From: Candidatus Obscuribacterales bacterium
Lineage (GTDB): Bacteria; Cyanobacteriota; Vampirovibrionia; Obscuribacterales; Obscuribacteraceae
DNA length: 64,000 nucleotides
Direction: 5' to 3'
NCBI GenBank assembly: GCA_020634035.1
Contig: JACKCM010000005.1
Span: forward strand, 734,565-798,564
The notes beneath the pieces were generated by a model. The model saw nothing but the letters and a program-made list of their open reading frames with translations, made no database searches and was not told the origin of the DNA. Made by a program: the position numbers and the translations under genes. How positions within the stretch are numbered: the first letter of the stretch is position 1; every line of letters begins with the position of its first letter. This document shows positions 16,983-24,621 of the stretch, in pieces.

Positions 16983-17165
16983 TCAACCTCCAAAAGTTTT
17001 CTCGGTAGTAAGCTTCAGAGTTGAACGCTTGCCAATGTCGACGGCTTCAAGAAGCCGCTTGCGAATGAATTGAATTTCCTGATTTTGCCAGTAACGGTCG
17101 GACGATAGATCTTTGCAAAAATTGACCGAAACCCTTACTGGAAGAAGATTTGCTGCCTTTACCAG
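16983..17165 (-). other. Protein-like 60-codon open frame without a standard start
   Basis: The frame ends TGA at 16985-16983, seven bases before the LRV start, and its last codons contain the LRV ribosome-binding site. The translation looks like real protein (S-S-D-R-Y-W-Q-N-Q-E-I-Q-F-I-R-K-R-L-L-E-A). A TAA precedes it, and only CTG at 17165 or ATA could start it; there is no ATG, GTG or TTG. It may be a CTG-initiated gene or a remnant that lost its 5' end. A frameshift from the short ATG frame just upstream is also possible. Confidence 0.4.
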
Positions 17166-17214
17166 TATAGCTTATATCGACTATAGCTCATCGCATAATT
17201 GCATAAGGGTATCC

Positions 17215-18342
17215 CTATAAAATCAATGCTCTGGTATCACCGCAGGCTGTCGACAGAGGAGCATTGTTTTTTAGTGAGAACCTTTCTATCCCCTGGTCAT
17301 GAAGAGCTTTATCTATAGCAGCAGAAGCTGCCGGAAAGACTGATCTCATTTTGCAGTAGAGTTCGGTGTCCCGAGTTTGATAGAGATCGGCAAATATCTC
17401 TTTGCGTGCGGACTCTGACATTCTTCCTGCATAAAGTCCGGAGCGTACAAAGAGATGCGCCTCAGGAAATTCTTTGTTCCACTCCGTAGCGCTAGAGAGA
17501 GCAGACATGTCTTTATCCAGCGCCTGCACAAAAGCAGGTCTTTCGGTAAAGTGAGACCGTCCTGGAGAAAGGGCATCGTCTATGAAATGGCCGATTTCAT
17601 GCTGTCGGCTTTTGGCTTCGTAAGAACCTTTCTCGGTCATGATTTCATTAGTGGTGGCACTGTATAGGCCCACTGCCATTGCCGTATTCGGTTGTTCCGA
17701 ATGGTGCTCCTTGAGTTTATCTTTGAGACTTCCCGAGACTGACTTGAGCTCCATACCCCCCAGGTTGAGTAGCTCCTGGACAGAGTCAGGAATATCAGCG
17801 ACCGGCGAACTGTCAAAGCCTTTTGTAAGATAAGTCCGGGGAGCGAACTGTTTTCTCAAAGAATCGGTGCGTGAGATGGCGCTAGCAAGGTCTTTGCGTG
17901 TTATGCCCCGGGGTTCTTGATACAGGGTTAAAAATCCATCGTCTCTCGATTCGAAGCGCAGAGAGTCGTGCCTTTCCATTAGATTATCCAGAAAAGTCGC
18001 CTCTAACTCTTTCGGCAGACCGATTTCGCTGCGCTCTCCATTTGCGGATGTCACCTCTCCTTTTCGCTTCCCTATCTCATCTTTGGAAAGTTGCCCATCA
18101 CCATCATTGTCGAGAACTTTAAAATTAGCGTCGGCATAGCCTATGCTCAAATCGCCCAGCTCGGAAGCACCGGCTGTGCTGAACTCTTTGAGAAAAAGTG
18201 CATATTCTGTCGGAGTCAACTCGGCTCTGGTCGAATTTACCTCGTTTATAAGGGTCTGGTAGGCAGCGTCCACACCAGGACGCATGGCTACGCGGTCAAT
18301 GGTTCTATCGGCGCTAATGCTGGCTTTGAGCTCAGAGTTCAT
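17215..18342 (-). CDS. EF-hand zinc metallopeptidase (lethal-factor-like fold)
   Basis: This 375-residue protein lacks an obvious signal peptide. An EF-hand calcium loop D-N-D-G-D-G-Q-L-S-K-D-E lies at 78-89. The zinc motif H-E-I-G-H is at 248-252, followed by a likely third ligand in K-E-I-F-A-D-L-Y. The layout, helical N-terminus then a late HExxH, resembles anthrax lethal factor/ATLF-type peptidases, but that assignment is by eye. It would cleave protein substrates and may be calcium-controlled. It is divergent from a DUF1963 gene across a perfect palindrome. Confidence 0.65.
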   Translation of the reverse strand: MNSELKASISADRTIDRVAMRPGVDAAYQTLINEVNSTRAELTPTEYALFLKEFSTAGASELGDLSIGYADANFKVLDNDGDGQLSKDEIGKRKGEVTSANGERSEIGLPKELEATFLDNLMERHDSLRFESRDDGFLTLYQEPRGITRKDLASAISRTDSLRKQFAPRTYLTKGFDSSPVADIPDSVQELLNLGGMELKSVSGSLKDKLKEHHSEQPNTAMAVGLYSATTNEIMTEKGSYEAKSRQHEIGHFIDDALSPGRSHFTERPAFVQALDKDMSALSSATEWNKEFPEAHLFVRSGLYAGRMSESARKEIFADLYQTRDTELYCKMRSVFPAASAAIDKALHDQGIERFSLKNNAPLSTACGDTRALIL

Positions 18343-18420
18343 GATCTGATTACTAGAATGAAGATTATTAGAGCGTGTTTGCGATTCTATAGATTATTAA
18401 ATATAGTCAGTCTCCCCTCA

Positions 18421-18436
18421 ATGGGGATATCCCCAT
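18421..18436. promoter_or_regulatory. Perfect 16-bp palindrome between divergent genes
   Basis: ATGGGGAT is followed directly by ATCCCCAT. It lies in the 156-bp region between the metallopeptidase (minus) and the DUF1963 gene (plus), 63 bases before the latter's ATG. A dimeric regulator site for both genes is the natural reading. Confidence 0.45.
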
Positions 18437-18498
18437 GGGCACTAACCGGCAATGATAAACTGGCTCTGGAAAGATCCGACAGAAGAGTATAGAGAACA

Positions 18499-19389
18499 AT
18501 GTCTTTTAACGATGAAGCGATACAGCACTTCATAGACAGGCAGGACCTGGAAGGTTTGCTTCGTTTCTTCGGATTGGGTGATTTTGAAGCTGATATCAAG
18601 GGACAGTCCCTTGAATCAAAACGACTGAAAGTCGAGCCCGATGCCAAAGAGTCAGGCAGCTCACATTTTGGAGGAATTCCCGATTTGCCCGCGGACTTTC
18701 AATGGCCTAGAAGGCAGGATGGCAGGCCGCTTTCAGCCCTTGCCCGGCTCGACTTGTCTGAGATCTCTTTCTGGGCGGAGCGCAATCATCTGCCCCCGGA
18801 GGGGGTCCTTACGTTTTTCTTTGATCTCTGTGAGCAGCCCCGGGGATTTCAATCAGAAGACAGAGATGGATTGAGGGTTTACTTTCATGACCGAGATATC
18901 GATCTGGTGCCGACCATCGCACCACTTAATTTGACCGAGAATCTGGTCTTGCCGGCATCTAAAATTCGCTTTGAAGATGAGCTTACCTTCCCGGATTTCA
19001 AAGATTGTCTCGCCGAGAATCTGCCTTTTGCCGCATCAGAATCATATGATGCTTTCTTAAATAGCTGGTATCAACAATCTGGGGATGGCTCGGGAACCGG
19101 CTGTCATCGTTTACTGGGCTATCCGCAACTGCTCGAGGGCGATGTTCGAGAAGAATGTGCCCTGGCTTCTGAAGGAACCTATGATCAAGATCTGGATGGT
19201 CGAGCCATGGATAGAGCCAGAGAAGTCGCAGTAAAAGCCTCTTCCTGGATCATGCTGCTGCAGGTCGACAGAGATACTGAATGTGGAATAGACTGGCGCG
19301 ATCAGGGTATGCTCTACATCATGATTGAAAGAGAGTGCTTATTAGAAAGAAAGTTCGATCAAAGCTGGGCGATGATCCAGGGTCAGTGA
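18499..19389 (+). CDS. DUF1963 (YwqG-like) protein
   Basis: The 296-residue protein shows the DUF1963 course: S-H-F-G-G-I-P-D-L-P-A-D-F-Q-W-P (54-69), R-P-L-S-A-L-A-R-L-D-L-S-E, L-T-F-F-F-D-L, then H-R-L-L-G-Y-P-Q near residue 205 and a late M-L-L-Q-V-D-R-D. The family is widespread, cytoplasmic and of unknown function, often found with immunity or stress genes. It is probably controlled together with the divergent metallopeptidase. Confidence 0.82.
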   Translation: MSFNDEAIQHFIDRQDLEGLLRFFGLGDFEADIKGQSLESKRLKVEPDAKESGSSHFGGIPDLPADFQWPRRQDGRPLSALARLDLSEISFWAERNHLPPEGVLTFFFDLCEQPRGFQSEDRDGLRVYFHDRDIDLVPTIAPLNLTENLVLPASKIRFEDELTFPDFKDCLAENLPFAASESYDAFLNSWYQQSGDGSGTGCHRLLGYPQLLEGDVREECALASEGTYDQDLDGRAMDRAREVAVKASSWIMLLQVDRDTECGIDWRDQGMLYIMIERECLLERKFDQSWAMIQGQ

Positions 19390-19547
19390 TATTGCAAACA
19401 GTGGCATTTTGTTTTTTTACCGCCCCTTGAAAACCTTAGCCAGAACTAATTTTGCCGATTTCACTATGTCACATTCAGGTTATGCAGTCTTGTTATCTTC
19501 TTCGGTGAGCTTGAACAGACGAGCCAAAAGAGGAAATTTCAAGAACT

Positions 19548-19928
19548 ATGGTAGTTGAGCATACTGAAATAGAAAGCGAGAATTCGGACTTGAGAGAGGG
19601 TCGTCCCAGTGAGCCGGCACCGGGAAAGTTAACGAACTTCTTTCGGAAGCTTTCGGCTTGTTTCGACATCTACGAGCTTCCGGACGGAGAGTCTCTGGTA
19701 TTCTCAAAAAACGATCTTGCCATTGATTCAGTACCTGCACTTATCAATTCCACCGGAGAGGTTTTCGGTCTAGAGTTCAGTGTTAAAATCAAAGGTGGTC
19801 CAGTAGTGGGTGTTCATAATTTCACCAATGGCGCCACCGGTAGATTTGTCCGGGGCAGCAGGCGGTACCGCTATAGAGACTGCCGGGGGCAGATCACCAA
19901 TTTGACTTTGAGAAAGCTCGTCCGTTGA
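19548..19928 (+). CDS. Hypothetical protein, first of a coupled pair
   Basis: The 126-residue product has an acidic N-terminus and a mixed alpha/beta body. The C-terminus is Arg/Tyr-rich (R-G-S-R-R-Y-R-Y-R-D-C-R-G). No family recognised. GAGGAAA lies upstream of ATG 19548. Its stop overlaps the TTG start of the next gene. Confidence 0.55.
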   Translation: MVVEHTEIESENSDLREGRPSEPAPGKLTNFFRKLSACFDIYELPDGESLVFSKNDLAIDSVPALINSTGEVFGLEFSVKIKGGPVVGVHNFTNGATGRFVRGSRRYRYRDCRGQITNLTLRKLVR

Positions 19929-20248
19929 CTTATAAGCTCTACTATTACAGGGGTCCCGCGAGCCTTGCTCAGGAAAACGACCTTATAACTACGCTCTCAG
20001 AAGAAGAATTTCTGTTGATGCTGCCTGCGTTGAAAGCCCTGGCCAATAGAGGTGGCGTGGTTTTCGCCATCCAAAATAAAGAGGTTGCCCTCAATCAAGT
20101 TTCGGTGGGCAGCCTGGTAGATGTGGTTAGAGATTTGATTGTTCACAAAACAGATCCAGAAGAGCTTGCCGCTATGGAGCGACTCAATCTCTTTGCTCGA
20201 AAGGCAAGAGAAAAAGAACTGGGTATTGTTTTTAAGTCTCTATCTTAA
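19925..20248 (+). CDS. Hypothetical protein with TTG start coupled to the previous gene
   Basis: The 107-residue frame opens with TTG in a TTGA overlap with the upstream stop, a classic coupling arrangement. There is no ATG near the N-terminus. The product is helical and soluble (E-E-E-F-L-L-M-L-P-A-L-K-A-L and V-G-S-L-V-D-V-V-R-D-L). Its last nine bases overlap the convergent peptidase gene. Function unknown. Confidence 0.55.
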   Translation: MTYKLYYYRGPASLAQENDLITTLSEEEFLLMLPALKALANRGGVVFAIQNKEVALNQVSVGSLVDVVRDLIVHKTDPEELAAMERLNLFARKAREKELGIVFKSLS

Positions 20249-21913
20249 AACCGGGCTGGCTGTGGGTATTGCCTGGGAAGGCGAGAGAATAGCTCTGTCT
20301 ACAAAACCAGCGAAATCCTTTTTGAATTTGGCTCTTGCCTCTTTCAGGGTGTACATCATATGACCACTCCGATAGTAAGAGTGGCTCAGGTTGCTTTTCA
20401 CCAGTGGATCCAGAAACATCTGATCGGCAGTGTATCTGGTGGCAAAGTAAGGCGTGGCCAGATCATAATAACCGGAGCAGACTAACACTTTTAGATAGGG
20501 GTTTCTGGTCATTGCTTTTCTTAGATCTTCGGCGACATTCAAATAGCGATTATTGGCTTGTTTAAATGGCCAGGGGCTGACATCGGTAAGAATCTCGTAG
20601 GGCAACTCGCTTTCGAACTTCAGTTCTCGTCTGACATAGTCGTTGAAAGTCGATGAATAGGGACCTGATACAGCCTCGAAACTCGGGTCATAGTCATGTT
20701 TTTCCGTACCGGGAAAATATCGGGGACCGGTATAGCGACTGTCGAACCTGCCGATTCTCCTGTTATCAACCATTAGAAGATGATTGAAAAAAGTCTCGGC
20801 TGGAATTCTGTTATTCAATCGCTTGATTTGATCTTTGGACATCCCGGTAAACTCAGCCAGGCGAGCTGAAATTCGGTCTCTCTCGGATTCGGATAAGCTG
20901 TCACCTTTGAATAGTGAGAGCAGATAGTCTCCTGACGCGAATTCTTCAGCCTCGGCTAGCACCGCATCAAGAGTCTTGCTCTGCAGTGGTTCGGCTAACC
21001 GCTTGTGATACCAGGCTGTGGAAGCATAGGAAGGCAGAAAGAAGACAAAAGGAAGATCATTGCCGGGGGTAAAGTCGAGGGTGGCGAAATTCAATACCGA
21101 AGAAACCAGGACGATACCATTAAGGTTGATGGCGTATCTATTTTGCAGAAAGTTGCTCAAACCGGCGGCGCGAGTGGTGCCGTAGCTTTCTCCCACAAGA
21201 AACTTTGGCGAGGACCATCGCTTATATTTGGTCAGATAGAGCCGGATGAACTCGGCAACCGATTCAATGTCCGCTTTGTACCCATAGAAATTCTTTGGAT
21301 CTTCGTCAGGCTCTGACCGGCTGAACCCGGTAGAAACCGGATCGATAAAGACGAGATCGGCCACATCCAACCAGGAGTATTGGTTCTCTTCTAGTCTATA
21401 GGGAGGAGGCGGTGCTTCTCCTCTTTCGGTGAGCACTGCCGTACGTGGACCCATGGCGCCCATATGCAGCCAGATTGATGCTGCTCCCGGTCCGCCGTTG
21501 AAAGTAAAAGCTATCGGTCTTGTGGCAGTTTCCGCTTCTCTATCGGTTCGGGTATAGGCGATAAAGAAGACTTTTGCAAGAGATTTATGGACGTCCTTAT
21601 CCTTCTTCTTTGCATCCTGCCTGGTAGCTTTCGAGTCAGATTTTTGAGAGTCTTTACCCTCTTTCTTCTCCGGCTCAAAATCTTTCAGCTGCAAATATCC
21701 GGTGGTTGCCATGTATTTGACTGGCTTTCCATCGATAAGCACACTGTGCTCAGTGACGGACAAGTCCTCTCGATTAATCGTTGAAGAACCAGCTTCTTTC
21801 TCTTTTGCGTTCTCGGCAAAAGAGCACAATGGAGCCGCCATGGTGATAAATAAGAGAAGGCAGACAAGAGCTGCACACCGGCTGGTAAGAGCCTTAAATC
21901 TAGTGGTAATCAT
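20240..21913 (-). CDS. Exported serine carboxypeptidase-like enzyme (peptidase S10)
   Basis: The 557-residue enzyme has a signal peptide (about 1-33, ending C-S-F-A), a Lys/Asp-rich linker (about 80-105) and then an alpha/beta-hydrolase. Signatures are N-G-G-P-G-A-A-S-I-W (oxyanion hole), V-G-E-S-Y-G with nucleophile S243, G-Y-Y-D-L-A-T-P (catalytic Asp) and R-S-G-H-M-M-Y (catalytic His). Bacterial S10 proteins remove C-terminal residues from peptides outside the cytoplasm. It converges with and overlaps the preceding gene by nine bases. Confidence 0.87.
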   Translation of the reverse strand: MITTRFKALTSRCAALVCLLLFITMAAPLCSFAENAKEKEAGSSTINREDLSVTEHSVLIDGKPVKYMATTGYLQLKDFEPEKKEGKDSQKSDSKATRQDAKKKDKDVHKSLAKVFFIAYTRTDREAETATRPIAFTFNGGPGAASIWLHMGAMGPRTAVLTERGEAPPPPYRLEENQYSWLDVADLVFIDPVSTGFSRSEPDEDPKNFYGYKADIESVAEFIRLYLTKYKRWSSPKFLVGESYGTTRAAGLSNFLQNRYAINLNGIVLVSSVLNFATLDFTPGNDLPFVFFLPSYASTAWYHKRLAEPLQSKTLDAVLAEAEEFASGDYLLSLFKGDSLSESERDRISARLAEFTGMSKDQIKRLNNRIPAETFFNHLLMVDNRRIGRFDSRYTGPRYFPGTEKHDYDPSFEAVSGPYSSTFNDYVRRELKFESELPYEILTDVSPWPFKQANNRYLNVAEDLRKAMTRNPYLKVLVCSGYYDLATPYFATRYTADQMFLDPLVKSNLSHSYYRSGHMMYTLKEARAKFKKDFAGFVDRAILSPSQAIPTASPVLR

Positions 21914-22039
21914 CTTTTCAGTTTACCCCTCCGGATATCGACCTTTCATTAGTAGAACTTTCGCTTCCTGTTTCTGAAAGAGTTAAAATTGACTATCTTT
22001 AAGCACTTTCGAATAAATATTAGAAGCAGGTTGTAAGCC

Positions 22040-22465
22040 TTGAGCAGCAAATATTCCCCCTGTCCTTGCACCTCCGGCAAGCTCTATAGCAAATGCTGCG
22101 GACCTTTTCACTCTGGCATAGAGTTGCCTCCCACGGCGCTTGATTTGATGAGATCTCGCTTTGCCGCGTTTGCTCTTGGATTGACTGACTATCTTGTAAA
22201 GACCACACATAAAGACAATCCGGAGCGAAAAGCCGAGGCTGCCGATACGGAGGGGAGCTGGAAAAAAGATCTGGAGAGTATTGCCTCTCAGGCGCGTTTC
22301 GACAGCTTGAAAATTCTGGAGTTCGTGGACGGAGATTCCCGATCAGAAGTCACTTTCAGGGCATTTATCACAAAGGGAGAAGAAGACCTTTCGTTCACAG
22401 AAAGAAGCCTCTTTACCAGAGAAGATGGAGTCTGGCTCTACAAAGAAGGTTCTATCCTGAACTAG
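22040..22465 (+). CDS. YchJ/UPF0225-type protein with SEC-C zinc motif
   Basis: The 141-residue product begins with a Cys-rich motif C-P-C-T-S-G-K-L-Y-S-K-C-C-G, the SEC-C type zinc-binding signature. An NTF2-like YchJ body follows (D-L-M-R-S-R-F-A-A-F, then E-V-T-F-R-A-F). The start is TTG 22040; no ATG lies near. Cellular role unknown. It is divergent from the S10 peptidase gene. Confidence 0.8.
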   Translation: MSSKYSPCPCTSGKLYSKCCGPFHSGIELPPTALDLMRSRFAAFALGLTDYLVKTTHKDNPERKAEAADTEGSWKKDLESIASQARFDSLKILEFVDGDSRSEVTFRAFITKGEEDLSFTERSLFTREDGVWLYKEGSILN

Positions 22466-22582
22466 CGATGTGCCATCACCTGTAAGGTCATAATCGTAAT
22501 TACTCTGATCGCTTCATTCGATGCGCTAAGTAAAAAGCGTAGATTTATTTGAATAAAGCATCTCTTGATTTCTCTGATTCTT

Positions 22583-22588
22583 TATAAT
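22583..22588 (+). promoter_or_regulatory. Perfect -10 box before the TPR/zinc-ribbon gene
   Basis: TATAAT at 22583-22588 stands 34 bases before ATG 22623. No good -35 is found at 16-18 bases, so it may need an activator or be coincidental. Confidence 0.35.
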
Positions 22589-22622
22589 GATATTTCGTCA
22601 GTGACCACCAGAGGCAGATCCA

Positions 22623-24323
22623 ATGATTCAAAAGCCTTCTCTTGAGAAAGCTAGCAAGCAATGGCTCAAATACAAGGAATCCGCGGATAAGGCGATTAGT
22701 GAAGGAAATTATGATCTATCTGAATCGGTGCTCTTTGCGGCTTTAACCGAGGCGCAGGAATATTTTGAAGAGACCGACTATCAGCTTATCTACACTCTGG
22801 AAAAGTTGGTTCAGTCCTTGTGGTTTCTCGGCCGCTTTGATGAAGCGATAGAGCACTGTCAGAAACTGGTGGATATTCACGAACGGCACCCGGAAGAGCT
22901 GGAGCCTGTTAACCGCCTTGCCTACACAATCAACCTGGCCATGGTAAACCATGCCGCCAGACAGTTTGACCAGGGAGATCGCTATTATCTCGATGCCTTC
23001 AACCTGGCGAAAAAAGTGTTCGGGACCGAGCACATAATCGTCGAAAAAATTCGTGGTCTTCATGCCGACCTGCTGGACAAGGCCGGTTATACCGAAAAGA
23101 TGCAATCACTTCACATTGAGCCTAAAGTAATTACCACCAGCGACTGGTTACCGAGTGAAGTCTTGAAGATGATCAAAGACTCTCTGGGAAGTCCTGCTGC
23201 AACTCCGGCGTGCTCTTCTCCGCCATCCCCGCCGCAAGGACAGCCTGGTGGTGGGATTAAATTGCCGCCGTCGTCCGGAAACTCCTTACCCGGAGCAATG
23301 ATGCCGCCTCCGCCGCCTGACCTGGGTACCGTTCAGAACGCCGGTTCTGCTCCGCCGGTAGGAGTCAAAAAAAGTTCGAGCAAATCTGCTTCTCACCAGG
23401 ACGATTCTGCCCATGGCGCTCCTCCGATACAACAAGAGCCCCAGGTGGTCGACTATGGTGAAGGACTGCCACCGGTATCGGCGACAAGCACAGTAGTTAC
23501 GCCTGGACCCGGTGAGATCGCCGTCTGTTTCTCCAAAGCAGAAGCAGAGGCTGTTTTCTTGAGCAATCAATTTACTGCCAAAAGCAATCAGGAATCAGGT
23601 GATATTGAAGTTGCCGTCCTGCTTCAGATGATCAATTTGAAATTGCTCGAGCAATTTGAGGTAAAAGACGACATGTTGTTGGAGACCCTCGACAGTCTCG
23701 TGCAGTTAAAACAGCAGATGGGTCTTACCAAGGATGCGGTGGAATACGCTAAGAAGGCCCATGAACTTAGAATAGATCTGCATGGCGAAGGCAATATCGA
23801 TGTGGCTCATTCAGCCAACAAGCTAGCCGGAATTTACTACAGTCTCGGCTACCTTGACGAAGCGGTTAATCTGACCGAGTTCTGTATAAAAGTCTACGAA
23901 GACCGGCTTGGAGCTGAACATCCAAGTGTAGCAAGCAGCTTGCATAACCTTGCTACGCTTTATCATGTCCAGAAGAAATACACGAAGGCAGAAGAGAAAT
24001 ACAAGCAATGCCTGGAGTTAAAAAACAAGATTTTCGGCTCCAATCATCCCTCTACCTCTCGTCTTCTGAAAAGTTATGCGGAGCTTTTGCGAGAAACTCA
24101 TAGAGAGATGGAAGCAGAGCATATGAGCACCATGGCCATGGGTATGATTACCGGATCTTGGAAAGCCATATCTGAAGAAGAGATCAAAGAGAAAGAGAAA
24201 CAGGAAGCGGAAGAAGAAGCAAATTGCGAGAACTGCAAGTGGCCTTTGAAAGGACAGACCACCTGTCAGGTATGCGGTCATAGACCAAGAAAGAGACCGA
24301 CAACAGCTTTCTCAGATCTCTAA
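22623..24323 (+). CDS. Kinesin-light-chain-like TPR protein with C-terminal zinc ribbon
   Basis: The 566 residues fall in four parts: N-terminal TPRs (about 10-165), a Pro/Gly/Ser-rich linker (about 190-300), a second TPR block (about 325-505) and a Cys4 ribbon C-E-N-C...C-Q-V-C-G-H near the end. The second block shows the 42-residue kinesin-light-chain pattern, including Y-E-D-R-L-G-A-E-H-P-S-V-A-S-S-L-H-N-L-A and F-G-S-N-H-P-S-T-S. A Lys/Glu helix joins it to the ribbon. No signal peptide. It precedes the double pseudokinase gene and may serve as an adaptor for it, although a 298-bp gap separates them. Confidence 0.78.
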   Translation: MIQKPSLEKASKQWLKYKESADKAISEGNYDLSESVLFAALTEAQEYFEETDYQLIYTLEKLVQSLWFLGRFDEAIEHCQKLVDIHERHPEELEPVNRLAYTINLAMVNHAARQFDQGDRYYLDAFNLAKKVFGTEHIIVEKIRGLHADLLDKAGYTEKMQSLHIEPKVITTSDWLPSEVLKMIKDSLGSPAATPACSSPPSPPQGQPGGGIKLPPSSGNSLPGAMMPPPPPDLGTVQNAGSAPPVGVKKSSSKSASHQDDSAHGAPPIQQEPQVVDYGEGLPPVSATSTVVTPGPGEIAVCFSKAEAEAVFLSNQFTAKSNQESGDIEVAVLLQMINLKLLEQFEVKDDMLLETLDSLVQLKQQMGLTKDAVEYAKKAHELRIDLHGEGNIDVAHSANKLAGIYYSLGYLDEAVNLTEFCIKVYEDRLGAEHPSVASSLHNLATLYHVQKKYTKAEEKYKQCLELKNKIFGSNHPSTSRLLKSYAELLRETHREMEAEHMSTMAMGMITGSWKAISEEEIKEKEKQEAEEEANCENCKWPLKGQTTCQVCGHRPRKRPTTAFSDL

Positions 24324-24543
24324 GGTTGACAAACTTCAGAGTCGTATCAAATATGGTGACTTGTATTCCAGAATCTTTGCACTGTTTTTGGGTGAGCCCC
24401 TGATTAAGATCTGAAGCAAGGTACTGCTGGTAGTGGCACTCAGTCTGCAAGCGATGATCTGAATTTTTTGATGCATCTAAAATGAGGCGACGAATATTAT
24501 TAGACTCTTTTGATGGCTGAAATTCTGATCTGGCAATGCCCAT
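24184..24543 (-). other. Antisense open frame in the gap before the pseudokinase gene; possible remnant
   Basis: The gap 24324-24621 holds no plus-strand gene. On the minus strand an open frame starts at ATG 24543 and reads plausibly for about 75 residues (S-N-N-I-R-R-L-I-L-D-A-S-K-N, then H-Y-Q-Q-Y-L-A-S-D-L-N-Q-G). It then runs antisense into the TPR gene with low-complexity leucine sequence. It may be a decayed gene whose 3' end was replaced. No family recognised. Confidence 0.22.
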
Positions 24544-24621
24544 CCAGTTTAACGAGAACCATGAGAATAATTACTCTATTAAGTGGCACAATGACATTAC
24601 ATTAGATAATGGCCTTGAGTT

